64,000 nucleotides of DNA from the NCBI GenBank assembly GCA_016710285.1, contig JADJXR010000001.1, positions 2,668,501 through 2,732,500 on the forward strand. The letters are read 5' to 3'. Origin of the DNA: Chlorobiota bacterium (GTDB lineage Bacteria > Bacteroidota > Ignavibacteria > OLB7). How positions within the stretch are numbered: the stretch's first letter is position 1; each line of letters begins with the position of its first letter. Both the position numbers and the translations under genes were made by a program. Shown in pieces: positions 28,441 through 38,327 of this stretch. The notes under the pieces are model-generated. The model was not told the DNA's origin. It saw nothing but the letters and a program-made list of their open reading frames with translations, and did not search any database.

Positions 28441-29925
28441 ATGCACGCTCTGGACGACGACTCTACCTTTGCCGATCCTTCTTCATCGAACGCTCTTCAG
28501 CCGGGCCACCGCCTTCTCCGTTGGGGGATTGTTGTGGCGTGCGGCGTTGGCATTGCGCTGATTCCCGCGCCGGAAGGGATCAGTCAGCAATCGTGGAATC
28601 TGCTGGCAATTTTTGCGGCCACGATTGTTGGTTCAATCGTCCGCCCAATCTCAAGCGGTGCAATCGTGCTGATTGGGGTGGTGGCAACAATCATTGCCGG
28701 GGTGATGCCAGGGAAGGATGAAGCCGCACGCGTTGCCAGCGCGCTGAAAGGCTACGCGGACCCGATTGTCTGGCTGGTGCTTGCCGCCTTCTTCATCTCC
28801 TCGGGGATGGTGAAAACGGGGTTGGGGCGGCGGATCGCGTTGCTGTTCATCCGCGCGCTTGGCCGCCGCTCGATTGGGCTTGGCTACTCGTTGATCGCCA
28901 CCGATATGCTTCTTGCTTCGGTGATCCCTTCCAACACGGCGCGCTCCGGCGGTATCATCTTCCCAATCGCCCGCAGCGTCTGCCACGCCTACGACTCCCA
29001 CCCGGGCCCCACCGCTGGCCGGCTTGGTGCGTTCCTGATGCCGCTGCTGTATCAGTGCGATGTCATCATCTGCGCCATGTTCCTGACCGGCCAAGCAAGC
29101 AACGCGCTGATTGCCAAATTCGCCAAAGGGGAAACCGGGCTTGAGCTTGGATATGCCCAATGGCTTCTTGCCGCCATTGTTCCGGGGATTGTTGCGTTGC
29201 TGGTGGTTCCGTTCCTGCTGTATCGCATCAACCCGCCCCAAGTGAAGGAAACGCCCGACGCAGCAACCTTTGCCGATGGCGAGCTGAAAAAAATGGGGAA
29301 GATGGGCCGCTCGGAATGGATCATGCTTGCGGTGTTCCTGCTGATTGGAACCCTTTGGATGACCAAAGAATTCCACAGCATCCATTATTCCGCCGTGGCT
29401 CTGCTTGGCATTGCCGTGCTGCTGCTGGCGCGGGTGTTGGAGTGGGAGGAACTGATGGCCGAGCGGGAAGCGTGGGATGTCTTCATCTGGTACGGAGGGC
29501 TGGTGCGAATGGCCGAGGCCCTAAGCGAAAGCGGAATCACCCGCAAATTTGCCGAAGCCACCGCCACCCTTACGGGAGGTTGGGAACCGTGGGCCGCGTT
29601 GCTGCTGTTGGTGGCCATTTACTTCTACGCCCATTATGCATTTGCCAGCATCACCGCCCACGCCACCGCCATGTATATCCCGTTCATCGTTGTGGTGATG
29701 GCGGCCGGCGCGCCGCCGTGGATTGCGGTGTTGCTGCTGGCGGCGGCAAGCAACCTAAGCGCGGGGCTGACCCATTACGGCACAACCCCCGCCCCCATCT
29801 ACTTCGGGGCCGGCTACGTCACCCAGCGGAAGTGGTGGCAGCTGGGGTTTGCGGCCACGGCCCCCGCGCTGATTATTTGGGGCACAATCGGAGTGCTGTG
29901 GTGGAAATTGCTGGGGTTGTGGTAG
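28441..29925 (+). CDS. DASS/SLC13 family Na+-coupled anion symporter
   Basis: 494 residues, about 11-12 membrane helices after a short polar N-terminus. Characteristic motifs are LAAFFISSGMVKTGLGRRIA, ASVIPSNTARSGGIIFPIAR (the SNT-type substrate/sodium motif of helix hairpin 1) and NLSAGLTHYGTTPAPIYFGA (the second repeat). The family imports di- and tricarboxylates, 2-oxoglutarate, sulfate or similar anions. The 2-oxoglutarate/malate and citrate/succinate type (CitT/SodiT1-like) is the closest fit. Inner membrane. Single gene, no clear ribosome site. Confidence 0.88.
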   Translation: MHALDDDSTFADPSSSNALQPGHRLLRWGIVVACGVGIALIPAPEGISQQSWNLLAIFAATIVGSIVRPISSGAIVLIGVVATIIAGVMPGKDEAARVASALKGYADPIVWLVLAAFFISSGMVKTGLGRRIALLFIRALGRRSIGLGYSLIATDMLLASVIPSNTARSGGIIFPIARSVCHAYDSHPGPTAGRLGAFLMPLLYQCDVIICAMFLTGQASNALIAKFAKGETGLELGYAQWLLAAIVPGIVALLVVPFLLYRINPPQVKETPDAATFADGELKKMGKMGRSEWIMLAVFLLIGTLWMTKEFHSIHYSAVALLGIAVLLLARVLEWEELMAEREAWDVFIWYGGLVRMAEALSESGITRKFAEATATLTGGWEPWAALLLLVAIYFYAHYAFASITAHATAMYIPFIVVVMAAGAPPWIAVLLLAAASNLSAGLTHYGTTPAPIYFGAGYVTQRKWWQLGFAATAPALIIWGTIGVLWWKLLGLW

Positions 29926-30770
29926 CGGGGGGGAAACGGCGGCTTTACGCTGATGCCGTCGCGCCCCCCTGCTTCGCCCTGACGGGCTACGCGTCCCCCC
30001 AATGCTGGGGGGAAATGGTTTATGGTGAATGCGCAGGCTAAAGACCTGCGCCTACCGTCATTGGGTATGCCGGCGCCTCCCCCAGAATTGGGGGAGGCGG
30101 GGAGGGGGCTGCTGCGGTGGCGGATTGGTAGGCACAATCGCTTCCCATATCACCCCCACCCAACCCTCCCCCGCTGGGCAGGGGAGGGCTTTCGCGGCGA
30201 AGGCTTCGCCTTCTTTCTCTGGCTCCCCCTCTCCGTCAGCTGCTCTGGCGTTGCTCGGGGACGAAGTCACGGAGAGGGGGTTGGGGGGTGAGGTTGGGTA
30301 GGGACAAGGCGGCATGGCCTTGCCGTCGCGCCCCCCTGCTTCGCCCTGACGAGCTACGCGTCCCCCCAATGCTGGGGGGAAATGGGTTGGTGCTGTTGAT
30401 CGTTTTCTCACTGAATCCCAAGTCATTCTCTGTCGGCCCCCTCCCCCAGAATTGGTGGAGGCGGGGAGGGGGCTGCTGCGGTGGCGGATTGGTAGGCACA
30501 ATCGCTTCCCATCTCACCCCCACCCAACCCTCCCCCGCTGGGCAGGGGAGGGAAGATGGTGCCGAAGGCTAAAGACCTTCGGCTACCTTCTCTTGCTCCC
30601 TCTCTCCGTCAGCTGCTCTGGCGTTGCTCGGGGACGAAGTCACGGAGAGGGGGTTGGGGGGTGAGGTTGGGTAGAGGCAGGTCTTTAGCCTGCCCAGAGG
30701 CCGAAGGCCGAAGATGACGCCGAAGGCTAAAGACCTTCGGCTACCCCGACGGAGGTCGGGGCTTGCTGCG
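29926..30770. repeat. composite modular repeat, two tandem copies plus REP units
   Basis: Two copies of a ~350-370-bp unit (about 29962-30327 and 30328-30690) share modules in order. Module a: GCGCCCCCCTGCTTCGCCCTG to TCCCCCCAATGCTGGGGGGA. Module b: CCTCCCCCAGAATTGGGGGA, then GGCGGGGAGGGGGCTGCTG, then TTGGTAGGCACAATCGC. Module c: CCCACCCAACCCTCCCCCGC, then TGGGCAGGGGAGGG. Module d: CTCCCCCTCTCCGTC to CACGGAGAGGGGGTTGGGG. TCTTTAG-loop palindromes are interspersed (30034, ~30563, 30671, ~30722). No gene is supported; short open frames in all six readings are by-products of the GC-rich repeats. The 30771-30917 stretch is unremarkable leader. Confidence 0.8.
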
Positions 30771-30917
30771 GTGGCGGCTGCCATTGCGTTTGGTTGTTTC
30801 GCCCAACTCTTCCCTCGATTTGGCGCGTTGAAATGCGGCCCACAATCCATTCGGCAATTGGGTGCGTATGGGTTGGGCAATAACCACAAACCATTGGAAA
30901 TGGAGGCGGCGTTCATC

Positions 30918-31736
30918 ATGCAATTTCTCAACAGCACCGCGTTACTCTCGGCCCTGCTACTTGTTGGCTGCGGCGGCGAATCATATATCCGTCCACCAAG
31001 CCAGGAGCCATTCAGCTACCAACCCTGGGATTCGGTCCTGAAGCAGCACGTGGACAACGACGGCTACGTCAACTACGAAGGGGTGCGGTCCGACAGCGCG
31101 TTCTGGCGATTTGTGGGGATGCTGAACGGGGCAAAGCCATCGCAGCTTGGGAAGCCGGAGCAATTAGCGTTTTGGATTAACGCCTACAACGCGCTCACCT
31201 TCCAACTGATCTGCGATAATCTGGAGAAGGATGGGAAAAAACTTGCCAGCATTACCGACCTTGCCGCCGGCTTGGTGGGCGCGGTTAGCCCGCTAACCAG
31301 CCCGTGGGAATTAGAGGTCGCCAAGATTGAAGGAAAGACGATGACGTTGCAGCAAATCGAGGATGATTATGTTCGGAAATTAGGGGATGAGCGTATCCAT
31401 TTTGCCATAAATTGCGCCTCCATCAGCTGCCCGAAAGTGATGCGGGAAGCGTGGACCGCCGAAAACATGGACCGCTTGTACGCCGAAGGGCGTGCGGCAT
31501 ATCTTAGCAACCCCGCCGAAAACCGTTTCAGCGGCGACACGCTCTATCTCTCAGAAATTTTCATCAGTTTCTACCCTGATGATTTTAAGAAGGCGGAAGG
31601 ATCGGTGGCGAAGTACGTTGCCAAATACTGGCCAAACGCCGCCGAAGCAAAAAAAATAGCAGAAATACCCGATGCCAATATCCAGAAATTGAGCTATAAC
31701 TGGGGACTGGTTTCGCAGGAAAATAAAAAAGAATAA
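30918..31736 (+). CDS. DUF547 domain lipoprotein
   Basis: 272 residues from the ATG at 30918, with GGAGG upstream (30902-30906). The longer frame is repeat DNA. Lipoprotein signal peptide with lipobox LLLVGC (Cys ~18). DUF547 features are YVNYEGVRSDSAFWRFV, AFWINAYNALTFQLI, RIHFAINCASISCPKVM and ALYLSEIFISFYPDDF-type segments. DUF547 proteins are widespread outer- or periplasmic proteins without a proven reaction, sometimes described as a glutaredoxin/Ser-Thr-kinase-neighbouring family. Its stop overlaps the start of the serine hydrolase gene (TAATG), so the two are translationally coupled. Confidence 0.85.
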   Translation: MQFLNSTALLSALLLVGCGGESYIRPPSQEPFSYQPWDSVLKQHVDNDGYVNYEGVRSDSAFWRFVGMLNGAKPSQLGKPEQLAFWINAYNALTFQLICDNLEKDGKKLASITDLAAGLVGAVSPLTSPWELEVAKIEGKTMTLQQIEDDYVRKLGDERIHFAINCASISCPKVMREAWTAENMDRLYAEGRAAYLSNPAENRFSGDTLYLSEIFISFYPDDFKKAEGSVAKYVAKYWPNAAEAKKIAEIPDANIQKLSYNWGLVSQENKKE

Positions 31737-32938
31737 TGCCTATCAGAAAATGCTCATCGTGTGCAAGCAATACTCCAATGGTGGTATTGCTTGTTCTATT
31801 ATCCACCCTCTCCTTTGTATCCTGCCAAACATCCAACGAACAATATTGGCCCGATAAAGAATGGGAATCGGCATCGCCAACGGCGCGTGGCATGGACAGT
31901 GCAATGCTGGACAACTTGGTGAATGCAATAAGCAACGAAGAATATGGCTATATCAAAAGCCTGCTGATCGTAAAGGATGGCTACCTGATTACGGAGCGGT
32001 ATTTCCACGATGCGGACACCTCAATGCTGCTTCCCCTGTACTCCGTCACAAAAAGCATTTTAGGAATGGCGTGGGGGATTGCCGAACAAAACGGAGACGT
32101 TCCGCCAGTGGATACTCCAATTGAGAAAGTATTACCGCAATATTCTGCACTTATTCAATCCGAGCCTCTAAAAAGCAGGATTACCATCCACGATTTATTG
32201 ACAATGACCGCCGGCATAGATTGGGTGGAAAATAATCTGCGCGAAGGGGAAATCACGGATGATTTCTATAACGTGCTTATGAGCCCCGATATGCCATCAT
32301 ATGTTTTAAGCAAAACAATGGTTGACACCCCAGGGATGTGGTTCACGTACAATAGTGGCTGCTCAATACTCCTATCCTCCATTTTTACCACTTCCTGCGG
32401 AAAGAAATTCGGCCAATACATCAATCAGCATATTTTCAACCCCATTGGCATTGACAGTGCTTTTTGCCAAGAAGTTCCCTCCCTAACAAATATGGCCAAT
32501 GGCTTATTTCTTACATCAAGGGAAATGGCAAGGTTCGGGCTGTTAATCGCTCGCGATGGCCAATGGAATAATCAAGAAATTATTCCCCGCGAGTGGGTTC
32601 GGCGTGCCACCACTCCATCTGTTTTTTTCGATCAAAGCCTGTTGCTAACCGGCTATGGATACCAATGGTGGCTCACAAAGCAAAAATTATCCGTTGGCAT
32701 TTGCGATACCATCACGGTGCACTCGGCACTTGGTTGGGGTGGGCAAATGATTGCGGTGGTGCCGAAATACGACCTGGTGGTGGTGCTCACCGCAGCACTA
32801 TCTGATGATGAATTGGAGGAGAAACACCCCGTGTCAATTCTGTGGCATCATATCCTGCCAGCCATTATCGGCAAGCAAGCAAACGGTTCGGCAAGCCCAC
32901 CCGTCATGGCCGCCCTGCGGAAGCCTGGCGCGGGTTGA
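31736..32938 (+). CDS. serine hydrolase, class C beta-lactamase-like family, lipoprotein
   Basis: 400 residues. The start ATG overlaps the previous stop. Hydrophobic N-terminus ending in the lipobox LSFVSC. The SxxK nucleophile motif is in LYSVTKSILGMAWGIAEQ, the second active-site region in WFTYNSGCSILLSSI, and the third in HSALGWGGQMIAVVPKYD. The family includes esterases, D-aminopeptidases and penicillin-binding-like proteins; this sequence does not point to antibiotic resistance. Base composition is visibly more AT-rich than the neighbours. Its last 35 bases overlap the convergent FG-GAP gene. Confidence 0.85.
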   Translation: MPIRKCSSCASNTPMVVLLVLLSTLSFVSCQTSNEQYWPDKEWESASPTARGMDSAMLDNLVNAISNEEYGYIKSLLIVKDGYLITERYFHDADTSMLLPLYSVTKSILGMAWGIAEQNGDVPPVDTPIEKVLPQYSALIQSEPLKSRITIHDLLTMTAGIDWVENNLREGEITDDFYNVLMSPDMPSYVLSKTMVDTPGMWFTYNSGCSILLSSIFTTSCGKKFGQYINQHIFNPIGIDSAFCQEVPSLTNMANGLFLTSREMARFGLLIARDGQWNNQEIIPREWVRRATTPSVFFDQSLLLTGYGYQWWLTKQKLSVGICDTITVHSALGWGGQMIAVVPKYDLVVVLTAALSDDELEEKHPVSILWHHILPAIIGKQANGSASPPVMAALRKPGAG

Positions 32939-34595
32939 TTGGGGCAAAGAAAAAACCATCCTTCGGTGATTCCCAACGACTCAAATTCATCTCCCCGCTC
33001 GCTGGTTCTTGCTGCCGCTCCACAGGCACCGAAGAGGCGTGCTGGCATCGGAAGCCAACGGGATGCGGGAGCAAGCGAAGCCTCCCTCCGTAGGTGGGGA
33101 TGTCATCCTTTGGTGGTGCTTTCAGGAAGTGGACTCTCCCGCTGTGAGTGACAGCGTACGTTGGTGTCCCTGAGCCATCAATATCACCAAGCCGGGTGAT
33201 GTTGTCGAATCCGGTGTTGTATTGATAGACCAGATCAATGAGGGAATCGAGCGAGCGACCCGAGGTGTAGATGGATAGGAACGGGCTACAGAAGACCGCA
33301 ACCTCATCAGCACCATCTTTATTAAGATCGCCGAGGAGGTGTGCAGGGTTGGCGACATTATTCCATGCGGAATTCAGGGTGTGAGGCATGGCAATGCGTG
33401 CCCAGGGTCTGAGGGGGAATCGTCCGTTGGCTTTGTCAAGGGAGTCTTTGCCGGGGCCGAACTGTTCAATGAGGCGTTGCCCTGGCTTGCCGGCATAGAT
33501 GAGGACATGATGATTGGATTCGCTACCAGCGAGGACTTGGAGTTCTGGGATGGCATCTCCGGTCAGGTCGCTGAAGGTGGCCGAGAGGGTCCAGCCATCG
33601 GCGACGGGTCGGAGGGAGATGGCTTGGATGTTGTTGGTATCAACGACGTGGGCATCGTTGGAGCCATAGGCAATAGCGATGGTCTGCAAGTGGTTGCTGA
33701 CAAAGACCCAATCCTTGTAGCCATCACAATCATGGTCGAACCGCCAGAGGTGGTCGTTGTTATCTGGTGGAGCGAACCAACTCCAATCAGCTTGTCGGCC
33801 TTTCCCCTTCCTTCCCCAACGTTCCCCTGCTTGGCCAAAGTAGGTGAGAATGTGCGGTAATCGCTTCACTTTCCCGGCTTCAAAGCCTGCTCCAAGATAG
33901 ATCGAAACATCCGCTACACCATCGTGATTAACATCCTCCCCGAATCCAGTGTTGTTTGGTATGATCCACCGTGGATATGCACAATCTAAGTGTGAGGTGT
34001 CGTCATTGCTGTACAGCCCTGTAGCATTACCCCAATAGATGGCGACATAACCAATCAGATAGTCACTGATAACATTCCCTTCAGCCGTATCATACAGCAA
34101 ACGGAATCGGCATGCCAGATCAAGGTATCCGTCAGCATCAAAATCACCGATGCCAGTGATATGGGTTTCGGTGTCAAGCTCTTTCGGTCCAATGCGCTGC
34201 CCATCTTCGGGTTTGGGGAGTTGGCGTTTCTTGCCATAGTACAGCAACAGTTCTTGTGGCCGCGCATAGTTGACGAAGGGGCGTTCGCAGCGATAGCGTT
34301 CAAGGAAGAAATCCTGGATGCCGTCGTGATTGATGTCGGGAGCAGGAACGATCCTGTGCCCGAACTCTTCGCCTCGGCTTGGGTCAATGCACGTTGGTAG
34401 CAGCCCCGTCATAAAGCCCCATTCTTGCATTCGTGCAACGGCTGGGTGGAGTGGGTCCACGCGGTCTTGGGAATGCGTTGTTTGCGCAGCTGCCAGCAAG
34501 CAGAGCAATAGCAGGGCCGGGGTCGGTAGGATGCGTGCTGCTGGTGCCGGAGCGCGGCTACGGCGTTGGCGAGTGGGTTGTGCAGTCAGGTTCAT
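32904..34595 (-). CDS. secreted FG-GAP repeat protein without sorting domain
   Basis: 563 residues from the ATG at 34595, which has GGAGG nine bases upstream; an ATG six bases earlier is too close to it. Signal peptide (TPALLLLCLLAAAQTTHSQ). FG-GAP motifs: APDINHDGIQDFFLERYRC, GDFDADGYLDLACRF, EDVNHDGVADVSIY, FDHDCDGYKDWVFV, GDLNKDGADEVAVF, GDIDGSGTPTYAVT. Closely related to the protein at 43443-45056: both have HPxVAxxQEWGxMTG near the N-terminus and KAPPKDDIPTYGGR near the end. The T9SS sorting domain of 401-2062 is absent; instead there is an unrelated tail containing SGEMNLS. It overlaps the convergent serine hydrolase by 35 bases. Confidence 0.85.
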   Translation of the reverse strand: MNLTAQPTRQRRSRAPAPAARILPTPALLLLCLLAAAQTTHSQDRVDPLHPAVARMQEWGFMTGLLPTCIDPSRGEEFGHRIVPAPDINHDGIQDFFLERYRCERPFVNYARPQELLLYYGKKRQLPKPEDGQRIGPKELDTETHITGIGDFDADGYLDLACRFRLLYDTAEGNVISDYLIGYVAIYWGNATGLYSNDDTSHLDCAYPRWIIPNNTGFGEDVNHDGVADVSIYLGAGFEAGKVKRLPHILTYFGQAGERWGRKGKGRQADWSWFAPPDNNDHLWRFDHDCDGYKDWVFVSNHLQTIAIAYGSNDAHVVDTNNIQAISLRPVADGWTLSATFSDLTGDAIPELQVLAGSESNHHVLIYAGKPGQRLIEQFGPGKDSLDKANGRFPLRPWARIAMPHTLNSAWNNVANPAHLLGDLNKDGADEVAVFCSPFLSIYTSGRSLDSLIDLVYQYNTGFDNITRLGDIDGSGTPTYAVTHSGRVHFLKAPPKDDIPTYGGRLRLLPHPVGFRCQHASSVPVERQQEPASGEMNLSRWESPKDGFFFAPINPRQASAGRP

Positions 34596-34797
34596 GGTCA
34601 TCGTCCTCCATGTTGAGTTGTATAGATGAAAGGAATCTCACTACCGAAGCGGGAAGTAGCGAGTGTTGTTGCGGGCAACGTAAGGTGAGCGCTGCCAACA
34701 AGCAAGGGAAAAATCGGGGTCGGGAGAGAGTTGCTTGGCATGGGTTGTTGTTGGCTGAAGTTCATCTCCCCGCTCGCTGGTTCCCCCGCATCTACTC

Positions 34798-34829
34798 TGC
34801 TAACACAGGCAACTGGTGTTTTGTTAGCA
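34798..34829. repeat. TGCTAACA inverted repeat upstream of an FG-GAP gene
   Basis: Arms TGCTAACA and TGTTAGCA around CAGGCAACTGGTGTTT. It is almost identical to 45124-45155, which also lies upstream of an FG-GAP paralogue and just past the stop of the preceding minus-strand gene. No U-tract follows on the minus strand, so it is a shared leader element or mobile-repeat scar rather than a simple terminator. The rest of 34596-34904 shows no gene. Confidence 0.6.
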
Positions 34830-34904
34830 GTAAAAAAATGGCCGCAGCCGCCCCGAAATGGAGGTGCTGAGCAACGTTCCCAAAGGTTGTTGAAGGGCGC
34901 GTGG

Positions 34905-37900
34905 TTACGCTTCTTCTTGCTCGGCTAATTTCATCTCTACTCGCGTGGCCTCGGTTCGTTTTCCCTGGCGTAGAAGCACGTCGCGGTAGAGTTCGGCGAT
35001 CTCTTCGTCGTCGGGCATCGCGCCAAAGGCTTGCTCCAATAATTCTTCGGCGTTCGGCAGGTCCCCTTCCTTTGCCAGCAAGGTTGCCACGCGGATTAAG
35101 GTCTCCCGCACGGTGTTCTCGTAATCTTCCCGTGCCGACTCGAAGAACTCATCATAGAGTGTGGGGAAAGGGACCTGGCCGCTGCCAATGCGGAGCGCGG
35201 CGGCAATGGCCGGAACCGCCCGCAGCAACGCCCCTTCTTTCAAGGCTCGGGTCGCTTCTTTCAGGTGCTGGTTGGCCTCCACGATGTCAATCCATACCGC
35301 GTCGCGGTTCAGCTCGGGAATCTCTCCGGTGGTGTCAACGGCTTCGCTTCCAACAACCTCGCGCAGCCGGAACACCGCAAAGTTCAGCGACTTCCGCACC
35401 TTGTCGGGGTCGCGCTCGTTGCCGATTGCCAGCGCCACAAACTCACGGTGGGAAAGGGGGCGGGCAAGCATCTGGTTTGCGGCCATCAGCCCCAGCAGTG
35501 TGGCAAGCTGCGCGCCACGGATACGCTCCGGTTCTTCGCCCGGGCGTTGCACCGTGATGGTCCCAAACATCATCACTTTCACCCGCGTTTCGGCTGCCTC
35601 GTTGCTGGCCAGTTGCTCGGCCTCGCGCTCGCGTTGCAGCGCGGCAAGCCGCGCCCGGTGGGCGGTAAGCTCCCCTTTGCTAAACGCGTGGCCGAACTCC
35701 TTCAGCATCGGGGCAATCATGGCGGGAAGCCGCAGCCGCTCAAGGTGGTCCACCGCACGCTTCAGCCCGTCGTGAAGAGCGCGGCGCAGCCGGTCGGGAA
35801 GGGCTTTGAACTCCTGCGGCATGGTGCCAATCAACCGGAACAGAACATGGGTTGCCACCAAGTCATCAATGGCCAGTATCGGGTGGCGCACGATTGCTTC
35901 GGCAAGCTCCTGAATTGCTTCTAGGTTGGCAGGGGTGGCGGCCACCTGCTGCTGCAATCGCGCAAGCAGCTCGATTGGCTCGCGCAGGTTGGTGGCGGTT
36001 CCTTCAATTTCGTTGATGGGATCGTTATCCAGCAGGTAGGTAAGGGTTACGGTAAGGCTGTCGTTGCTGACCCCGAACTGTTCGCGCAGCTGCTGGGCCG
36101 CTTGGTGTTCGGCGCGGAGCAGCGCGGTCCGTATCAGGATGGATCCCGCAAGCTGGCGCCCCGGGGCTTTCAGTGGCTGGGGAGAATTGGCGCAGACTTC
36201 TTCGGCTTGCGTGGCAAGGGTGGCAAGGTCGCCACCAAGCATTGCGTTGGCGTTCAGCGTCACAAGCTGGCAGCTCATCACCTCCGGCCGCAATCCAAGC
36301 TCGCGGAACAGGGGAAGGTAGCGGTCCGCGTCGGCAAGTATCTCATCCACGCGCCCGATTTCGTGATAGAGGCCAATCTTCTGAATTCGCAGATCGGTCT
36401 TCCGGTTTGGGAGTGTTTTTTCTTCAAGTTCGGGGATGGAATCCAGCCGCCGTTGCAGCTCCGCCTCGGTTTGGTACAGCCAGAACAAATTGGGGGAGAC
36501 GCCAACGAACGCGCTGTGGGCAAAGCCCTCTGGGGTGGCGGGATCGTTCTGGAGTTCGTGCAGTTTCCGTTCCACCATCCGCATCAGTTGGGGGTCCCGC
36601 AGGGTGCTTGCGGCACGGCCCAGATCAATCAGGTTTCCGGCGTAGCGCATGTGGTATCGAAGCGCGGGGAAGCGTTCCACCACTTGCTCAACTTCTTTCC
36701 ATTGCTCGGCCAGCCGTTCGGGGTGTTTCCGGCGCAGCATTCTTCGCTGAAAGATCAGCACGGCAAGGCGATACTCACCCCACGTTTCATCAATCGGTTC
36801 GGCGGTTAATTCCAACATCCGCTCCACCAGCGTGGTGAACTCCGGGGCTTGTTCGCGCCGCAGCAGTTGCAGCCGGTAGCGGATCAGCGTTGCCTCAAGC
36901 TCGCGCTGGGCAAGCTCCTGCAGCCCCAGGCGGATCTGCGCTGCCAGCCGCGAGGCAATCTCCCACATCACCAGCGAGGAACGCCACATCGGGGTGCCAT
37001 CCACAACAAAGGCAATGGTGAGGATGGACTGGATTGCCTCCAAACAGGTGGCGGCATCGGCGGTGACGGAATCAAGATGCTTCCCCAAAATTTCCAACGG
37101 GAGGATGGAGTACAGGGTACTTTTCTCGGCAAGCAGCCGCACGATCATCGTGGGGTCGTGGGGGTGGTTCTCCACAAAGTGCCGGTGGATCAAGTTGTGG
37201 GTGAATGCCAGCGGGGTCCCGACGGCGCGGTGTTCGGCAAGGGAAGAGGGGGAGGCGTTTGGGGTAGAAAGAATCCCTTTGAAGATCAGCGGGTTGATTG
37301 CTGCATCAAACGTTGGCAGCAGCTTCGCGGCGGTTTCGCGGGCGAACACCTCGCCCAACACAGCCACTGTTGCTGCGGTGGCTTTTTCTGATTCCGTTAA
37401 GTGGGCAACCATCCCCTCGGACAGGAGCCGGACGTTCCGTTCCAGTTGGTCGGCAAAGGCGCGGGTATCAATGGCAACGCTGGCAGCGGCGCGCCCCCCC
37501 GCCGATTGGGCCGGGCGGACCGCACCACGCAAGGCGGACCGGACCGCCATTGCGTTCCCCAATGTTTTTTCGGCAAGGGTTCGGATTGCCGATTGGTCCA
37601 GCGAGTTGCTGCCGAAAATTTCCGTGCACATCGCTGCGATGTCGGATTCGCTGATTCCGGTAAGGTGAAGTTCGTCAACAAGAAATCGCTCAATCAAGCC
37701 ACGCGCGGCAAGGGTGACGGGGCGTGCGGTGAGAAGGATGGAGAGGGGTTCATCGGCAAGGCGTTCCAGCAGCGGGGCAAGTTCGCTTACGCCATCGCCA
37801 TGAAGGACGTGGGCATCCTCCAGCACCAGCAGCGTTGGCCGAAGCCCGCAGATGCGAATGATTGCCGAGACCACTCCCGATAACGTTTCTTCGGGATCGG

Positions 37901-38207
37901 ATTTCAGCAGTTGCTGGGCCGCTTGGTTGCGGGAAACCGCACGCGCCAGCAACGCCGGGAGCGGGGTTGCTGCGTCGGGATAGAACCGGGCCTGCATCAC
38001 CACGCCGCCGGCAAGGGAAATCTGCGAGGCGGCTTCTTCGGCCAAACGGCTTTTCCCCACGCCGGCTTCCCCCACAAGCATCATTGTTCGCAGCCCGTGG
38101 GCATCGAAGGTCTGGCGCCAGAATCGGAGCACTTGTTCAAGTTCAGCTTTCCTTCCGGTGAAAGGGAGCAGGCCGTGGTTCAGGAAGTTGATAAGTGCGC
38201 GGTCCAT
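34905..38207 (-). CDS. STAND ATPase with C-terminal SARP-like (winged helix + BTAD) region
   Basis: 1,100 residues. The N-terminal AAA_16/STAND ATPase has Walker A (VGEAGVGKSRLAEEAA, residues ~42-57) and Walker B (PTLLVLEDAH). A long helical TPR-like middle spans ~350-830. Near residue 860 an OmpR-like winged helix begins (VKVMMFGTITVQRPGEEPER, IRGAQLATLLGLMAANQ, RKSLNFAVFRLREVVG), followed by a BTAD-like helical repeat region to the end (SAREDYENTVRETLIRVATL, LPNAEELLEQAF). Streptomyces SARPs have the winged helix and BTAD first and the ATPase after; here the order is reversed. Likely a signal-responsive transcription activator. Divergent from the CARDB-like gene, whose promoter carries repeat operators. 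Confidence 0.78.
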   Translation of the reverse strand: MDRALINFLNHGLLPFTGRKAELEQVLRFWRQTFDAHGLRTMMLVGEAGVGKSRLAEEAASQISLAGGVVMQARFYPDAATPLPALLARAVSRNQAAQQLLKSDPEETLSGVVSAIIRICGLRPTLLVLEDAHVLHGDGVSELAPLLERLADEPLSILLTARPVTLAARGLIERFLVDELHLTGISESDIAAMCTEIFGSNSLDQSAIRTLAEKTLGNAMAVRSALRGAVRPAQSAGGRAAASVAIDTRAFADQLERNVRLLSEGMVAHLTESEKATAATVAVLGEVFARETAAKLLPTFDAAINPLIFKGILSTPNASPSSLAEHRAVGTPLAFTHNLIHRHFVENHPHDPTMIVRLLAEKSTLYSILPLEILGKHLDSVTADAATCLEAIQSILTIAFVVDGTPMWRSSLVMWEIASRLAAQIRLGLQELAQRELEATLIRYRLQLLRREQAPEFTTLVERMLELTAEPIDETWGEYRLAVLIFQRRMLRRKHPERLAEQWKEVEQVVERFPALRYHMRYAGNLIDLGRAASTLRDPQLMRMVERKLHELQNDPATPEGFAHSAFVGVSPNLFWLYQTEAELQRRLDSIPELEEKTLPNRKTDLRIQKIGLYHEIGRVDEILADADRYLPLFRELGLRPEVMSCQLVTLNANAMLGGDLATLATQAEEVCANSPQPLKAPGRQLAGSILIRTALLRAEHQAAQQLREQFGVSNDSLTVTLTYLLDNDPINEIEGTATNLREPIELLARLQQQVAATPANLEAIQELAEAIVRHPILAIDDLVATHVLFRLIGTMPQEFKALPDRLRRALHDGLKRAVDHLERLRLPAMIAPMLKEFGHAFSKGELTAHRARLAALQREREAEQLASNEAAETRVKVMMFGTITVQRPGEEPERIRGAQLATLLGLMAANQMLARPLSHREFVALAIGNERDPDKVRKSLNFAVFRLREVVGSEAVDTTGEIPELNRDAVWIDIVEANQHLKEATRALKEGALLRAVPAIAAALRIGSGQVPFPTLYDEFFESAREDYENTVRETLIRVATLLAKEGDLPNAEELLEQAFGAMPDDEEIAELYRDVLLRQGKRTEATRVEMKLAEQEEA

Positions 38208-38327
38208 ACGTCGGGAATCGGATGTCAGTCGTTGGGAAACGGATGTTGGGAATTGGCTCTGCTGTCCATCTCTATTTTCTTCAACAATCTACAAATCAAT
38301 TTCTCGGAAATCGCTTTTGGCGTTTGC

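Noticed and set aside
30022..30572. Several 90-150-residue Pro/Gly-rich frames in the repeat block
   Set aside because: They are translations of the GC-rich repeat modules; the same peptides recur at every copy.
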